This document shows, piece by piece, positions 37,166 through 48,183 of a stretch of 64,000 nt of DNA (the stretch's first letter is position 1; each line of letters starts with the position of its first letter). Source of the stretch: Eutypa lata. Taxonomy: Eukaryota; Ascomycota; Sordariomycetes; Xylariales; Diatrypaceae. The notes below the pieces were generated by a model. That model saw nothing but the letters and a program-made list of their open reading frames with translations. It searched no databases and had not been told where the DNA came from. The position numbers and the translations under genes are program-made. The stretch is taken from positions 62,001 to 126,000 of the forward strand of contig JAKULF010000010.1 of the NCBI GenBank assembly GCA_022661535.1, given 5' to 3'.

Positions 37166-39004
37166 TCAAGCGTTCTTCCCGAACCGGACGTCGAAACCCT
37201 TAAGTACACTCATGATACTCGCCGTCTCGACTTCTATGGGCGCCCGGGAGCTCGTGTGGATATCCTGAGGTATAGCCCTCAGCTTCGGAAGCCATGTCCC
37301 GATGTCATCGGCAGCCCTCTCAAAGTTGCGATGGCTCGAGAGTGTCTTGTACGCATCTGCACAGGACAGGCTGACACCTAGCCCAGAAGCAGACGGGATC
37401 GATGACGTATCTTGGGACTTGCAGCAACCTGCGCCTCCCTTGCCTCCACAGCAGCCGTCAGGCTTGCTCGATGATCCGGACCCAGACGAGCGCGCAATCT
37501 TGGCTGCAAGGCTGCGGCAGAAGAGCCCTGACTTGGGATCGGAGAGACATTGGGCGCAGGTACCAGGACCGTTGGCACCGCATCCGCCTGCCTTGCGAGC
37601 GGAAGGGATAGGGGTACGATTCAGTGACCTAATACCAGGCAGCTTGATGGCACCCGTGGATGTCACTTCCATGGCTGGGCCGACATCATTTTCGGATGGT
37701 GGTGGAGTCTGAACCTGCGAACCCATAGGGGCAAGTGTCTGTGATGATGCAGCAGCGGCTTCGGCACACATACAGTATGTACCTTCCGAACAGAAGCCGC
37801 AAGAATCTCGTGGTGGGATGGACACCTGTTGAACAATGGGTTGGAAGTCTTCGGAGGGCGGTGCTGGTGCCGGCGCCGGCGGAGCGGTACGCTTCTTGGA
37901 GAACATGGAGGTGAAATCTATCTCGTTAGGATAGTGATCTGACTTCTGTCTCTTCTCTTCGGGTGCATGAAGCGATATAGAAGATGGTCTTCGTTTGAGA
38001 TCGGAGTCCGAGTTCGGGGCCGGCCCCTTAAGCACGGCCTCGAGACACTCGCACTTGGTGCCTACACTGCATTTGCCGCAGCCAGCAGGCGTACCGGAGA
38101 TGACATCGTCGACACAAGCACATGGACCCGAAGAACTGCAGTTCCCGCAACCCGAAGAATCAGCTGGAGCGTGTTGCTGGTCGGAAACAGAGGAGCTGGA
38201 AGTGTCGGGTGGCGATATGATCTGCGATATGGAAAAGGCGTTCGAATTTCGATGCTCGGATGGCGTGCTGGCAATACTGTTTCGCTGCGTTTGATGATGT
38301 GAGATGATACTATGAGAACTACCTGCCCGACCGTGCGGAGCTGGTAGGCTACCTTTCCGCGCGAGGGCACTTGATGTTTCATCTCGCCAGCGTCGTTTGA
38401 ATGACTCAAGCTCGTTCTCTATCCGACTTCGCTCAGCCCGCTCTTTATCGAGCATCCCTTCCAACGATCCACACCGATTCTGCAAAGTTTGGACCTCCCC
38501 ATTTAGACTGTGCACTTGATTCTGTAAATCCTGCAATTCACGCTCGTGATCTTCTCGTTGCTCATCGAGCTGCTCCTCTAATTCGCCCACTCTGGCAGCC
38601 CTTCGCTCACGGAAGGCTCGCTGCGCAGCTCTGTTCTGGGCTTTGCGCTTGGTGGGAGGGGTATCTGTGGCGGGTTTACGTCCAGGTTTCGGCCTTGGAG
38701 GAATAACCCATTCCTTACTGGTGATGGAACATTTAGGAGGGCCAGTACTTGTTAGCGCGACGGCAGCCATAGCCCTGGATTGGATACTGGCAGCGGCAGG
38801 TTTGATGGCGATCTGTCCTGTTGATGTCGATGCTGATGTGGGAGTAGATACAGTCGAGCCAGGCGACGCCGCACCACCAGGAGATGAAGCAGATGAAATA
38901 GGGGTGATTGATAGCTGCCTAGGTCGTGGTTTATTACTGATACCTATTGTTGTGGTTGTGGATGTTGAAGGGGACATAGCAGATGCTGTTGCCATCGTGA
39001 TCAA
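37166..39004 (-). CDS. hapX: HapX-type bZIP regulator of iron homeostasis
   Basis: Single exon, 612 aa. Residues about 96-110 (SKEWVIPPRPKPGRK) are the CCAAT-binding-complex interaction motif, followed directly by the basic region KRKAQNRAAQRAFRERRAARV (about 119-139) and a coiled coil to about residue 205. Downstream are four cysteine-rich clusters: CGNCSSSGPCACV, CGKCSVGTKCEC, CGFCSEGTYCMC, and a last one with CGANGPGTCAQC plus a CCGGKGGAGCC stretch. The C-terminus has SCADAYKTLSSHRNFERA, also typical of HapX. In Aspergillus and Fusarium, HapX with the CCAAT complex represses iron-consuming genes in iron starvation, activates siderophore genes, and switches role in iron excess using Fe-S sensing by the Cys clusters. 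Two possible start codons exist (MIT and MATASA three codons later). It is longer than some relatives because of Ser/Thr-rich N-terminal sequence. Confidence 0.95.
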   Translation of the reverse strand: MITMATASAMSPSTSTTTTIGISNKPRPRQLSITPISSASSPGGAASPGSTVSTPTSASTSTGQIAIKPAAASIQSRAMAAVALTSTGPPKCSITSKEWVIPPRPKPGRKPATDTPPTKRKAQNRAAQRAFRERRAARVGELEEQLDEQREDHERELQDLQNQVHSLNGEVQTLQNRCGSLEGMLDKERAERSRIENELESFKRRWRDETSSALARKGSLPAPHGRAGSSHSIISHHQTQRNSIASTPSEHRNSNAFSISQIISPPDTSSSSVSDQQHAPADSSGCGNCSSSGPCACVDDVISGTPAGCGKCSVGTKCECLEAVLKGPAPNSDSDLKRRPSSISLHAPEEKRQKSDHYPNEIDFTSMFSKKRTAPPAPAPAPPSEDFQPIVQQVSIPPRDSCGFCSEGTYCMCAEAAAASSQTLAPMGSQVQTPPPSENDVGPAMEVTSTGAIKLPGIRSLNRTPIPSARKAGGCGANGPGTCAQCLSDPKSGLFCRSLAAKIARSSGSGSSSKPDGCCGGKGGAGCCKSQDTSSIPSASGLGVSLSCADAYKTLSSHRNFERAADDIGTWLPKLRAIPQDIHTSSRAPIEVETASIMSVLKGFDVRFGKNA

Positions 39005-41120
39005 GTTGTTACAGGGTCACAATGGGATTCCATTCGTTGAATCTCATTCGTCCGTCGTAGTAGCTGACGCAGTTTGGGAGGACAAGTTTTTCTCCGAGCT
39101 TGACTCCAAGTGGACGCAGGGGTTGACGAATCCCCACAGAGTTGAGTTGCGTTGAGTTTAAATGGAAGACAGACAAAGTAACTTGCTCCCGACTTATTAA
39201 TGTTATATTTACTGACCCTATCAAGCGACGATGATGGATGAATGGATCTTGTTCAAAAATTTGCAAAACCTTGGGAAAAGATCGGTGAGGAAGAGATTGA
39301 GGGGACTGCTGTTGATATTAACTACGACTGTATTAACCGCGGGCTCCGAAGTTAGGCTTGTCCGAGGGAGGCAAGGAATTTGAATTGGAAAGACAAGCCA
39401 AAAAAGACCCTTGGATAACTAGAAACGTAATGAAGAGGGGAATAGTGTAACTGACTACTACGTTAGATGGTGAAAATTCTAGTAAAAGGCTTTAATGGTG
39501 TCTTCCCATGAGTGGGGGGTCGAGTAGCAGAGTGGGTGAAGAGCTCCAATAGAAGTTGATGGGACGTTTTTGAAGGTGAGAGGGATTTGGAGGTACTGGA
39601 GAGATGGTGATGGGGTTTGATGGGAACCGTGGGAAAATCACTGATCAGATTGATAAGATTATGCGCGGGGCCCCCCTGCATGTACTGTACATGTGACACT
39701 GATCAAAGGGAGGGAGGGCGACGTCAACTAACCTAGGCTTGGATAGGACCGCCTAGACTATAATGGTCGGGTGGATGGAGGGTTAGCAAGGGGGGAAAAG
39801 ATCCTCAGATCGGTTGGCGTTGGATTATGAATTAGTTACGCACTTGAAAAAATGAGTAATATCATCAAAGGTAGATAGATGTATACTTAGTAGGTAACTA
39901 TACTATTTGAGGTTCCGGTTCCTTATGATCCGACATCGTTCGAGAATATGACCTGCTTGTATGTCCTGTATGTATATACCTTGCCTATCACCTGCATGTA
40001 GGGTAGCTTGCAGCATTTAACTACGTGCTACTCTCTTGTTTCTATCTAGCACGAACTTATAATAACAAGCGTTCCTTACATCTGTCTGACTGCCTACAGC
40101 CTACATACCGACATACATAACCTGCTCTACTAGTTAGACACTTTCGTTTGACAATGTGTTCCGTGTTGCCCGACATTCCGGTTGGTATATTTACCATATC
40201 CAGCTTACATATGTAGGCATGTAACCTGCTCACGCTGCTTAAGGTAAAGACCTGTTCTTACTCGGGCGAGTCCGGAACGCTAGAGTTCTTAGTTACCCAC
40301 GAAAGAAGGCGATATCGGACGAATGTTTGGCCTGGCTTTGTGTGAAGCTTAGCACTTAGCTCGGTGGAGATCTATTTCGAGATTTTATAGGCAGCTGGGC
40401 AGTATTATCCACCAAGGATCGCATGTTATACTATTACGTAGGCATGTATGTGCAGGTCTATGCTGCTGATGAATTTATATCTGATTATATAATATCCAAT
40501 GTTAAGCAACTTATCCCTTAATTACCTATCTAATATATATTTGCTCGCGTTTTATACATACACGAAAACCATTGTAAAATGAATCAACTCTGTTCGAGAT
40601 GGATGTGTGGCACTGCATGTGGCTGGGGTCACTAGTACTGGAAGGAGGCCAGGCCCACTATTACGTATACGTGTTGTACTCCGGTACCTGCTTAGATCTA
40701 AATGTGGCGTACGAAGTATACCATCTTGACATGCAAGCTCAATTAAGGTACCTCGAGTTCGCAGCTCGTTCAACATAAAGCCCAAGTACTCAGAAATATA
40801 CGGTCGTTGTATTACACCTGTGGACAATTGAAATCTGATTTGATACGTTCAATTGACTTGTTTGAACGTTGCCACTGCATCGTGACGAAACTCGAGAATT
40901 TCGGCGATATTCACCTCAGTGGCTAAATGAGGCTTAACTGCATCTATCGTTAGCCTCTTATCTGGATGTCTTCAATTAGTTAAGTCCGATTGCATACATA
41001 CATACCTACCGTAGCTGCTGAGGGAGACTCGGCCAAAATTACACGTGACAGAGATACCTACCAGCCTACCTACCTACTACCCACCCTGCCTACCCTACCT
41101 ACCTGCCATACAAGCCACTC
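39005..41120. other. Intergenic region
   Basis: It is the upstream space shared by hapX (minus) and the COG2 gene (plus), so it probably holds both promoters. It contains TACA/TACC repeats and no open frame with motifs. The last 60 bases before the COG2 start are rich in CCTACC. Confidence 0.6.
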
Positions 41121-42032
41121 ATGGCATACAACACCAACGCAACCCTCTCGTTGTCCGCTCGACGGCCCCGCGGCAACTCACGCGCATTCGCCCTACCATC
41201 CTCCTCCTCATCCTCAGACACCGAAGACGACGATGCGCCGCTACCCTTCCCCGCAGCGCTACCACGGACAGACTTCCTAGCGCCCGACTTCGACGCAGCG
41301 TCGTATCTCTCGTCGCTGCCGCACCGCCACCAGACGCTCGAGGACCTGCGCTCGGATCTGCGAGAGCGCAGCGCCGCCATCAGCGCCGAGCTGCTTGAGC
41401 TCGTCAACGCGAACTACACGAGCTTCCTGAGTCTAGGGAGCGAGCTGAAGGGAGGCGAAGACCGCGTCGAGGATGTCCGCGTCGCGCTGCTGGGGTTCCG
41501 TCGCGCCGTCGAGGAGATCAAGGGCCGCGTGGGCGAGCGCGCTAGGGATGTCGGGTCCCTGAATCGGGAGCTTGGTGGGGTTAGGTCGGAGATCGAGGTC
41601 GGGAGGAAGATGCTCGAACTTGATGAGAGGGTTGAGGCGCTCGAAGGTCGATTGGCTGTTGGTGGTGGTGGTGGTGGGAAGGGCACGGCTAGCGATGAGA
41701 GTGATGAGGAAGAGGACGATGATGATGACGACGACAGCGGCATAGAAGAAGGCATGGTATGTAGCAGTGCGGCTAAGCTAGCCCAGCTCGCTAAGGATTA
41801 CGTTGCTGTGGATAACCTTGCGGATGCGGTGGGGAGGGACTCGCCGTTCGTGAGAAAGATGGAGGAGAGGGTGATAAGATGTCGAAATACGATATTGTTG
41901 GACTTGAGCACGGCATTGAAGGAATCGAAAAGGGCAGGCGTTACGGGACAGCGGAAGTTGCTCAAGCTGATGGGTATTTATACCCTTATGGATGCACAGA
42001 CAGAGGCTGTCAAGGCGTTAAAAGCGCATTGA
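41121..42032 (+). CDS. cog2: Conserved oligomeric Golgi complex subunit 2 (COG2)
   Basis: Single exon, 303 aa. After a Ser/Asp-rich start comes the COG2 N-terminal domain: LPRTDFLAPDFDAASYLSSLPHR, then a long coiled coil with LEDLRSDLRERSAAISAELLELVNANYTSFLSLGSELKG (about residues 75-115). A Gly-rich and Asp-rich low-complexity insert (GGGGGGKG, then a run of Asp) lies near residues 180-215, followed by a last helical part. COG2 belongs to lobe A of the COG tether, which captures intra-Golgi retrograde vesicles. Fungal COG2 proteins are short like this one, compared with the long animal form. It is convergent with the mitochondrial L1 gene, with 200 bp between the stops. Confidence 0.9.
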   Translation: MAYNTNATLSLSARRPRGNSRAFALPSSSSSSDTEDDDAPLPFPAALPRTDFLAPDFDAASYLSSLPHRHQTLEDLRSDLRERSAAISAELLELVNANYTSFLSLGSELKGGEDRVEDVRVALLGFRRAVEEIKGRVGERARDVGSLNRELGGVRSEIEVGRKMLELDERVEALEGRLAVGGGGGGKGTASDESDEEEDDDDDDDSGIEEGMVCSSAAKLAQLAKDYVAVDNLADAVGRDSPFVRKMEERVIRCRNTILLDLSTALKESKRAGVTGQRKLLKLMGIYTLMDAQTEAVKALKAH

Positions 42033-42232
42033 GAAAACTACTCGGAGTACCATGGAGCATGGTAGATATACTGGCTTCGTAGCTCGTGATGAGAGACTAG
42101 ACAGCAACTAGAAGGCGAGGTCAAGATACCCAAGCATCGGAGAATTATGTCATGAATTCGATATATGTACACCCTTCCACATCATCACCATGATTCCATA
42201 TTTTGATACATAAACGTGATGAAGAATTTTAT

Positions 42233-43313
42233 TTACATGGCTGTGCTCAGATGAGCGGGATCCAGCTTGGGGTCGGTAGGAATGAAACCACCATTCAAGG
42301 GGAAACCCGGTCCATTCGACGACGTCAGCACAACCTCAATCAAGTCCTTCTTGCAGCGGTCCTCCAGCTTCACGATGTCCTCCTTGACGGATGTGACGAG
42401 GGTCTTGACATTATCCGCGAGCATCTTAGGAGTGAACTGGATGTTACCGATGGGCATCCGGATGGCGCCAATCCTCTCTCTATAGTTCTCAGCGCCCACC
42501 ATCTCGTGCATGAGGGTCCTGACGCTCTTCGTAATGGTGTTGGTCTTCAAACTAGGCATGAGACCCTTGGGACCGAGCAGACGACCCAGCCCGGCCTTCT
42601 TGAGCGCCGCTTCCGAATCAATGTGGCATATTAGGCGGTTGAATGGGAGGTTGTTGGGCTGTGATTTGATGAGCTCGAACAGCGTGTCTTCACCGAATGC
42701 TACAGCTCCACCTGTCCGCGCTTCGTGCATGGCACCGCTGTTCTCCTTGCAGATCACGCCGATACGGGTGTCGTTCTTGACGGGATAGGGGAGTCGTATT
42801 CGGTTTCGAACGATTGGGCCGTTCTTGATCGTGCGGATCTTGAGGGCAAGCTCGTAGGTTACAGAAGACGGAGGACGCCCGACTTCAGCTGCTCGGAGAT
42901 ATCTAGGTAGACACAACTATTAGCACCCGTGTGTGTATAAGCCTCAGGAGGCAATTCCTTAGCCAACATGTAACTATACACATATATATGGCTCTTTGCC
43001 CCCATATACAAGTCCATGAGTGAGCGGATTGTCTGTCCTTCACATACCTCATAGCATCACACAGCGAGTGTTGCTCCTCCTTGCTAGGCGTCGCATATTT
43101 GTACTCCTTAAATCTTTGTTGTTTCCTTTTCCTCTTTGCCTTCTCCTTCTCTCGCTCACGGGCCTGCATGGCGGTCGTACCGGCACTCTTCCATCGGGCT
43201 TGGATTACGGCCGGAGCTAGGTATCTTGATAATGACGGTGTTGCTGTCGGTCTTGTGGTAGCTGATAGACTGAGCCTCGCAAGGGAGGCTATACATTGAT
43301 TCGTTGTGGCCAT
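42233..43313 (-). CDS. mrpl1: Mitochondrial large-subunit ribosomal protein uL1
   Basis: Exons 43313-43048 and 42902-42233 join across a 145-nt GTATGT...TAG intron to give 311 aa, creating SLCDAMRYLRAAEVGR. The first about 45 residues are Ser/Thr/Arg-rich without acidic residues, fitting a mitochondrial presequence (ending near QARWKSAG). A Lys/Arg-rich helix precedes the L1 domain. Signature parts of L1 follow: VRLP-like IRLPYPVKND, GRLLGPKGLMPSLKTNT (the L1 signature) and the RIGAIRMPIGN strand. The protein forms the L1 stalk of the mitochondrial ribosome and helps release deacylated tRNA. It is divergent from the glutamyl-tRNA synthetase gene, sharing a 562-bp promoter region, so both translation genes might be co-expressed. 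Confidence 0.95.
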
Positions 43314-43763
43314 GGTGGGTGGCCCTCGACGGCGGTTTCGTCGTGATGATCCAGAATATGGCAGCTGCCCTCCTATGATGTGAGGGTCTCGATATCTTCA
43401 AATTTCTAACTAAAGGCGGTCCGGGCGTTCAGGGAAAGAGCGAACTAACATAAAATTGGTTAGTCAAATATTTTATCTTATCGGCTTATCGGCCAATCTT
43501 ATCTTCGTCATCAGGATCCATATGTATGTAGCCATGATGTGCACGGTGGCACCTGCATACGAAGTACATACATAGGTACATGGGCGATGTACCGTACCCC
43601 GCCAACCCTGAGCTTTTCACCCTTGAGGACGACCCCGCCACAAAATCTAGAGATTGACTGGAGTGACTAACAGACAGACGTTGACTCAAACAGCTCGTCG
43701 TTGCCGTCGTGGGGTGACTTGATTTATTTTCAACTTTATACTCGATCACGAGATCATTCACGA

Positions 43764-43770
43764 TATAAAA
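43764..43770 (+). promoter_or_regulatory. TATA-box-like element of the glutamyl-tRNA synthetase gene
   Basis: TATAAAA lies 106 bp upstream of the ATG at 43876. A long pyrimidine-rich tract (about 43820-43862) stands between the two, as is common at highly expressed fungal genes. Confidence 0.45.
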
Positions 43771-43875
43771 GTACGAGCCCCGGTCTCGACTTTTACACAT
43801 TGAAACCCACACGAACATACTCCTTCTTTACCTCTTCCTTTCCCCCTTCCCTTCCCTTCCTACGTTTTCGACAAC

Positions 43876-45896
43876 ATGAAGGCGGATGAGCTCGTCGCGA
43901 TATCGACTTCCCTTGGAGGGGATTTCAAGTCGATCGAGCCCCACCTCGTCCGACTCGAGAAGCATCTTACATTGAGAACATACTTGGCAGGATACGCTCT
44001 GAGTGACATCGACTCTAAGATCTGGCTCGCGATCAAGAGCAACCGGGTTGCCGTTTCATTCGTTAAGAAGGGAACTTATCAGAACGTCTTTCGATGGTTC
44101 ACTTTCATCGAGCAAACCCATCCCGAGATCCAGGAGGAAGTCAAGGCTGCCGACACTGCACGAAAAGCCAAGGTCCAAGCAGCTAGTCGTGCTGGAGCCA
44201 GTTACAACTTGGCATTACAGGAGGCTGACAAGGGTGTCGTCACTCGATTCTTGCCCGAGCCATCGTGAGTTCCCCTTCCATTTGCTTTATTGTCTACCTT
44301 GTCCGCTGTCAACTATCCGCTGTGCTGCCATACAACCTCACCGCGAAGCACCAATTATAACTAGATAGCTGCTAATTCGGTTCAAACTCAAATAGGGGTT
44401 ACCTTCACATTGGACATGCCAAGGCCGCTTTACTCAGTGACTACTTCGCCCATCAAGCTTACAATGGAAAACTACGACTCCGACTCGACGATACCAACCC
44501 AAGCAAGGAGAAGGAGGAGTTTCAAGATGCCATCATCGAGGATTTAGCTCTTATGGGGATCAAGCCCGACTTCGTTTCCTTCACCTCCGACCATTTCGAT
44601 CGCCTATACGACGCATGCCTGACCTTGATCAAGAGCGGCAATGCATATTCCGATGACACAGACGTTGAGACCATGCGTGATGAGCGAGGCCGGGGGGTTG
44701 CCTCCAAGAGACGGGAACGCACAGTAGAGGAGAACCTGAGAATCTTCGACGAGATGAAGGTGGGCTCCGAGGAGGGTCTGAAGAACTGCATCCGAGCCAA
44801 GATCTCCGTCGACAACCCCAACAAGGCCATGCGTGACCCCGTCATCTACCGATGCAACCCTAACGATGCCCACCACCGCACCGGCACACAATGGAAGATG
44901 TACCCGACCTACGATCTCGCCTGCCCCGTCGTTGATAGCTTCGAGGGTGTCACCCACGCCCTACGATCTACCGAGTATACCGACCGCAACCCACAATTCC
45001 AATGGTTCATCGATACTTTGAAGCTCCGCCAGGTCTACATGTGGGACTTTGCTCGTATGAACTTCATCCGGACGTTCCTATCCAAGCGGAAACTCGCCAA
45101 GCTGGTCGATGCCGGCAGGGTCTGGGGTTGGGATGACCCTCGTATGCCTACGATTCGGGGTGTCCGAAGACGTGGTATGACCATCCCGGCCCTTCGAGAC
45201 TTTATCCTAAAGCAAGGCCCGTCTCGAAACGTCGTTTCTATGGATTGGGGTAGTTTCTGGGCTACGAACAAGAAAGAGATCGACCCAATAGCTCCACGCC
45301 ACACAGCCATTCTGAAGAAAGATGTAGTCAAGGTAGCTATTATGGGAGAAGAAGCGCCCGAGGAGCCCCGATCTGAGGAGAAGCCGCTACACCCCAAGAA
45401 CTCAGCCATTGGAACCAAGAAGGTTGCTTTCAGCAAGGAGCTCATTATGGACCAGGCCGATGCCAAGTCCTTCAAGTACGGCGAGGAGATCACCATCATG
45501 CAGTGGGGCAACGCATTCGTTCGTTCCATCGCCAGCGGTGACCCTATCACTAGCATCACATGCGAGCTGAACCTGAAAGGCGACGTTCGCGCCACCGAGA
45601 AGAAGGTCACGTGGCTGTCCTCCGAGGGACAGAAGTTGATCCCGGCTGAGCTCTGGGACTTCGACTACTTGATCACCAAGGATAAGCTCGAGGAGGAGGA
45701 CGACCTGGAGAAGTTCTTGACCCCCGTAACTGCTACTATGGAGGAGGCGCTCTGCGATGAGAACGTGACGAAGTACAAGAAAGATGACATCATCCAGCTC
45801 GAGAGGCGTGGGTATTACCGTGTCGATAAGGGGTATGATGAGGGCGACGAGAAGAAGATCGTCCTGTTCTGTATTCCCACTGGCAAGGGCAAATAG
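43876..45896 (+). CDS. gus1: Glutamyl-tRNA synthetase, cytosolic (class I)
   Basis: Exons 43876-44264 and 44396-45896 join across a 131-nt GTGAGT...TAG intron to give 629 aa. The splice restores the class I signature LPEPSGYLHIGHAKA with HIGH-box residues His134-His137. The KMSKS-equivalent LSKRKL is at about 358-363. Other eukaryotic/archaeal-type blocks are RLRLDDTNPSKE, YPTYDLACPVVD, VTHALRSTEYTDRNPQ and RGMTIPALRDF, then the C-terminal anticodon-binding beta barrel. The N-terminal 125 residues match the helical half of the GST-like domain (LRTYLAGYALSDIDSKIW, FRWFTFIEQ) that in yeast binds Arc1. The thioredoxin-like half seems short or missing compared with yeast Gus1, which has about 75 more residues before HIGH. 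The enzyme charges tRNA-Glu in the cytosol. Confidence 0.96.
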
Positions 45897-46538
45897 ATGC
45901 CTGCCTGCCTGTCTAGTTGCATGGAATAGGCGGGATGTGTGATAAAAACAACTTGAAGCTGAATAAAAAGACTTTTACCTCGGCTCCAGTCGAGATGGTA
46001 TATCTTTCCAGCTAAATATTCATTATGGGTAACGTCGTCGTAAAAGTTAATTTCATCGTAAAGCGTCGTTATATAAAATAAATAATCGTTCTTACGATAT
46101 TAATGCTTTAGGTTATTTGAACTTTGGTATAATGATACGCCGATATTTTCTATAAAATCCGTCGAAATTAACGACACTATCGCTTATTCTATTTACGAAG
46201 GCCCCTCTAAACGACATAACGTACTATGGGCTCTATCTAATGAATGCGAGTTGGTTCGAGTAGCTCTAGAGTAAGACAGGGACGGTAGGGGCGCCACAGA
46301 GGAGAACCACAAAGGAAGACATGGGCGTAACAGGGATGGAGTACGAGTTCGACTCACTCAACGAACACTCAACCGACTATCATAGCCATGATAACATACT
46401 AAACATATGACCTACAGGGGTATCAGGGTATAAGGTGACACTATGGGGAGGGCCCCAGTAACCAACCCACTGGGCTAGCTACTACACATATATGAAGGAC
46501 ATTACTATACCTTCACACACGCCCTCATACCCTCAATA
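45897..46538. other. Intergenic region, AT-rich in part
   Basis: After the synthetase stop come about 300 bp (46010-46190) of AT-rich sequence of RIP-like appearance, then normal composition up to the TA dinucleotide that borders the inverted-repeat element. No gene supported. Confidence 0.5.
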
Positions 46539-46590
46539 CCCATGGGAGACCCCCTTTCTGCACAGCAAAGATTTGAAATCACTATACAAA
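46539..46590 (+). repeat. Left terminal inverted repeat
   Basis: 52 bp; begins with the palindrome CCCATGGG and ends ATACAAA. It matches the reverse complement of 48184-48252 apart from one base and the 17-bp insertion there. Confidence 0.85.
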
Positions 46591-47199
46591 ACAGCCCGAA
46601 AAAATAAACTTCGTCAATCTTTAAGCTACGAATTCAAGACCTATACTATAATGATCCTTGGATTTTCGCGATCATAAATACCATTACAGTATAACTTTAG
46701 CTATTTATTTCGATTTATAATGTAAAATATTTTATACATTAAAAATACACGTAAATTTTTTTATAAAAAAAATATCTTATTAAATAACTTTAATAATAAA
46801 AATCGAAAAAATATACGATTTATATATATATATAATTAATTATAAAATTAATTATATTATAATTACTTTTTTATATTATAAGTTTATTTAAATATAATTT
46901 TAATTAAATCTTTATTTAATTAAATATAAATATAATATTTATATAAAAAACGTATATATTTAAAATATTTATTTAATTTAAATTATTATTATTTATTTAT
47001 ATTATATTTTAATTATTATTACTTTAATTATTATTACTTTAATAGTTATTATTTAAGTTATTATTACTTAAGCTTTTATATAAATTTACGAAATAACTTA
47101 TTAATAATTAAATTAAAAAAAAAAAAAAAAGAAACAAAATACATTGCTTATATATAAAATAAGACTACGGTACACCCAATTTATCTAATTAGATTTTAC

Positions 47200-47292
47200 G
47201 TTACAGCTAGGATTCGAATCCAAGGGCTTTGATATTACGTATTGCAATCATAGATATTACAGCTACAGATTTAGCCACTACACTACAAGCTA
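47200..47292 (-). other. tRNA-like relic (A-box and B-box like sequences)
   Basis: On the minus strand a GTAGTGGCTAAATC string resembling a tRNA D-arm/A-box precedes GGATTCGAATCC resembling a T-arm/B-box about 60 nt later. The acceptor ends do not pair well and no clean anticodon arm can be drawn. It may be a RIP-mutated tRNA pseudogene or the head of a tRNA-derived SINE nested in the element. Confidence 0.3.
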
Positions 47293-47531
47293 CACTAGTC
47301 ACACCATCATTACTAGCCTATGTTTTTTATTTACAAATGGTACTGTTTTATCCACATATATATAGGTAATTCTACGCCCGTACCTAGGACTTTAGCCGGC
47401 TTATAGCCGAGCTAGGTGGTCAAAGCTGCCACCACCTTAGAAATCCTTAAGTGGTCCATGCACCACTACTTAAGTCAAAAGCTTTACCACTTAGGTAAGT
47501 TATCAACAGCTTCATTACATTTATAGACCTA

Positions 47532-47657
47532 GACCTACAGACCTACAGACCTACAGACCTACAGACCTACAGACCTACAGACCTACAGACCTACAGACCT
47601 ACAGACCTACAGACCTACAGACCTACAGACCTACAGACCTACAGACCTACAGACCTA
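47532..47657. repeat. Minisatellite, about 15.75 copies of GACCTACA
   Basis: A perfect 8-bp tandem array of 126 bp inside the inverted-repeat element. It is flanked on both sides by related CTAGGTGG-TCAAAGC segments (about 47412-47470 and 47655-47755). Confidence 0.95.
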
Positions 47658-48183
47658 GGTGGTTAAAGCCTAGGTGGTCAAAGCTCAAAGGTGCTCCTAC
47701 CTAACCTGCCACCACTTTAGCAATCCTTAAGTAGTCAGTGCACCACCACCTAGGTCGTCAACAGCTAGACCACCTAGGTTGTCAACAGCCACCACTTAGG
47801 TTATCAACAGCTTTAAAGGCTAGGTAGGTCGTCGAAAGCCTTCAAAACTAGGTCAAAACTAGGTCAAAGCTAGGTGGTAGTAGCTTAGGTGGCTAGTATA
47901 AGTAGCTAATGGGTAAGTGGCTAGTGTGTAAATGAAATTTAGGTGTATGTAAATAAGTAATTAAAGGTTTAATTTAATGCATATTAAGGTTTACCTTAAT
48001 TACATACGCTAAAATTAGTGTAGGGTGCGCCCATTAAAAAAAAGGTCAAAAAGACGTTTTGATACAGTCAACCCTGTGGCTACCCCTACATATATAACCT
48101 TGATTACGTTAAATAAGTATATATAAAATCTTGGACTTTTAAGAATTAAAATGGTCAAATTATTGCTTAAAAAGGATTCGGGA

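Noticed and set aside
47532..47657. Regular array resembling a CRISPR-like repeat
   Set aside because: The 8-bp units are contiguous with no spacers, and the genome is fungal; it is a simple minisatellite.
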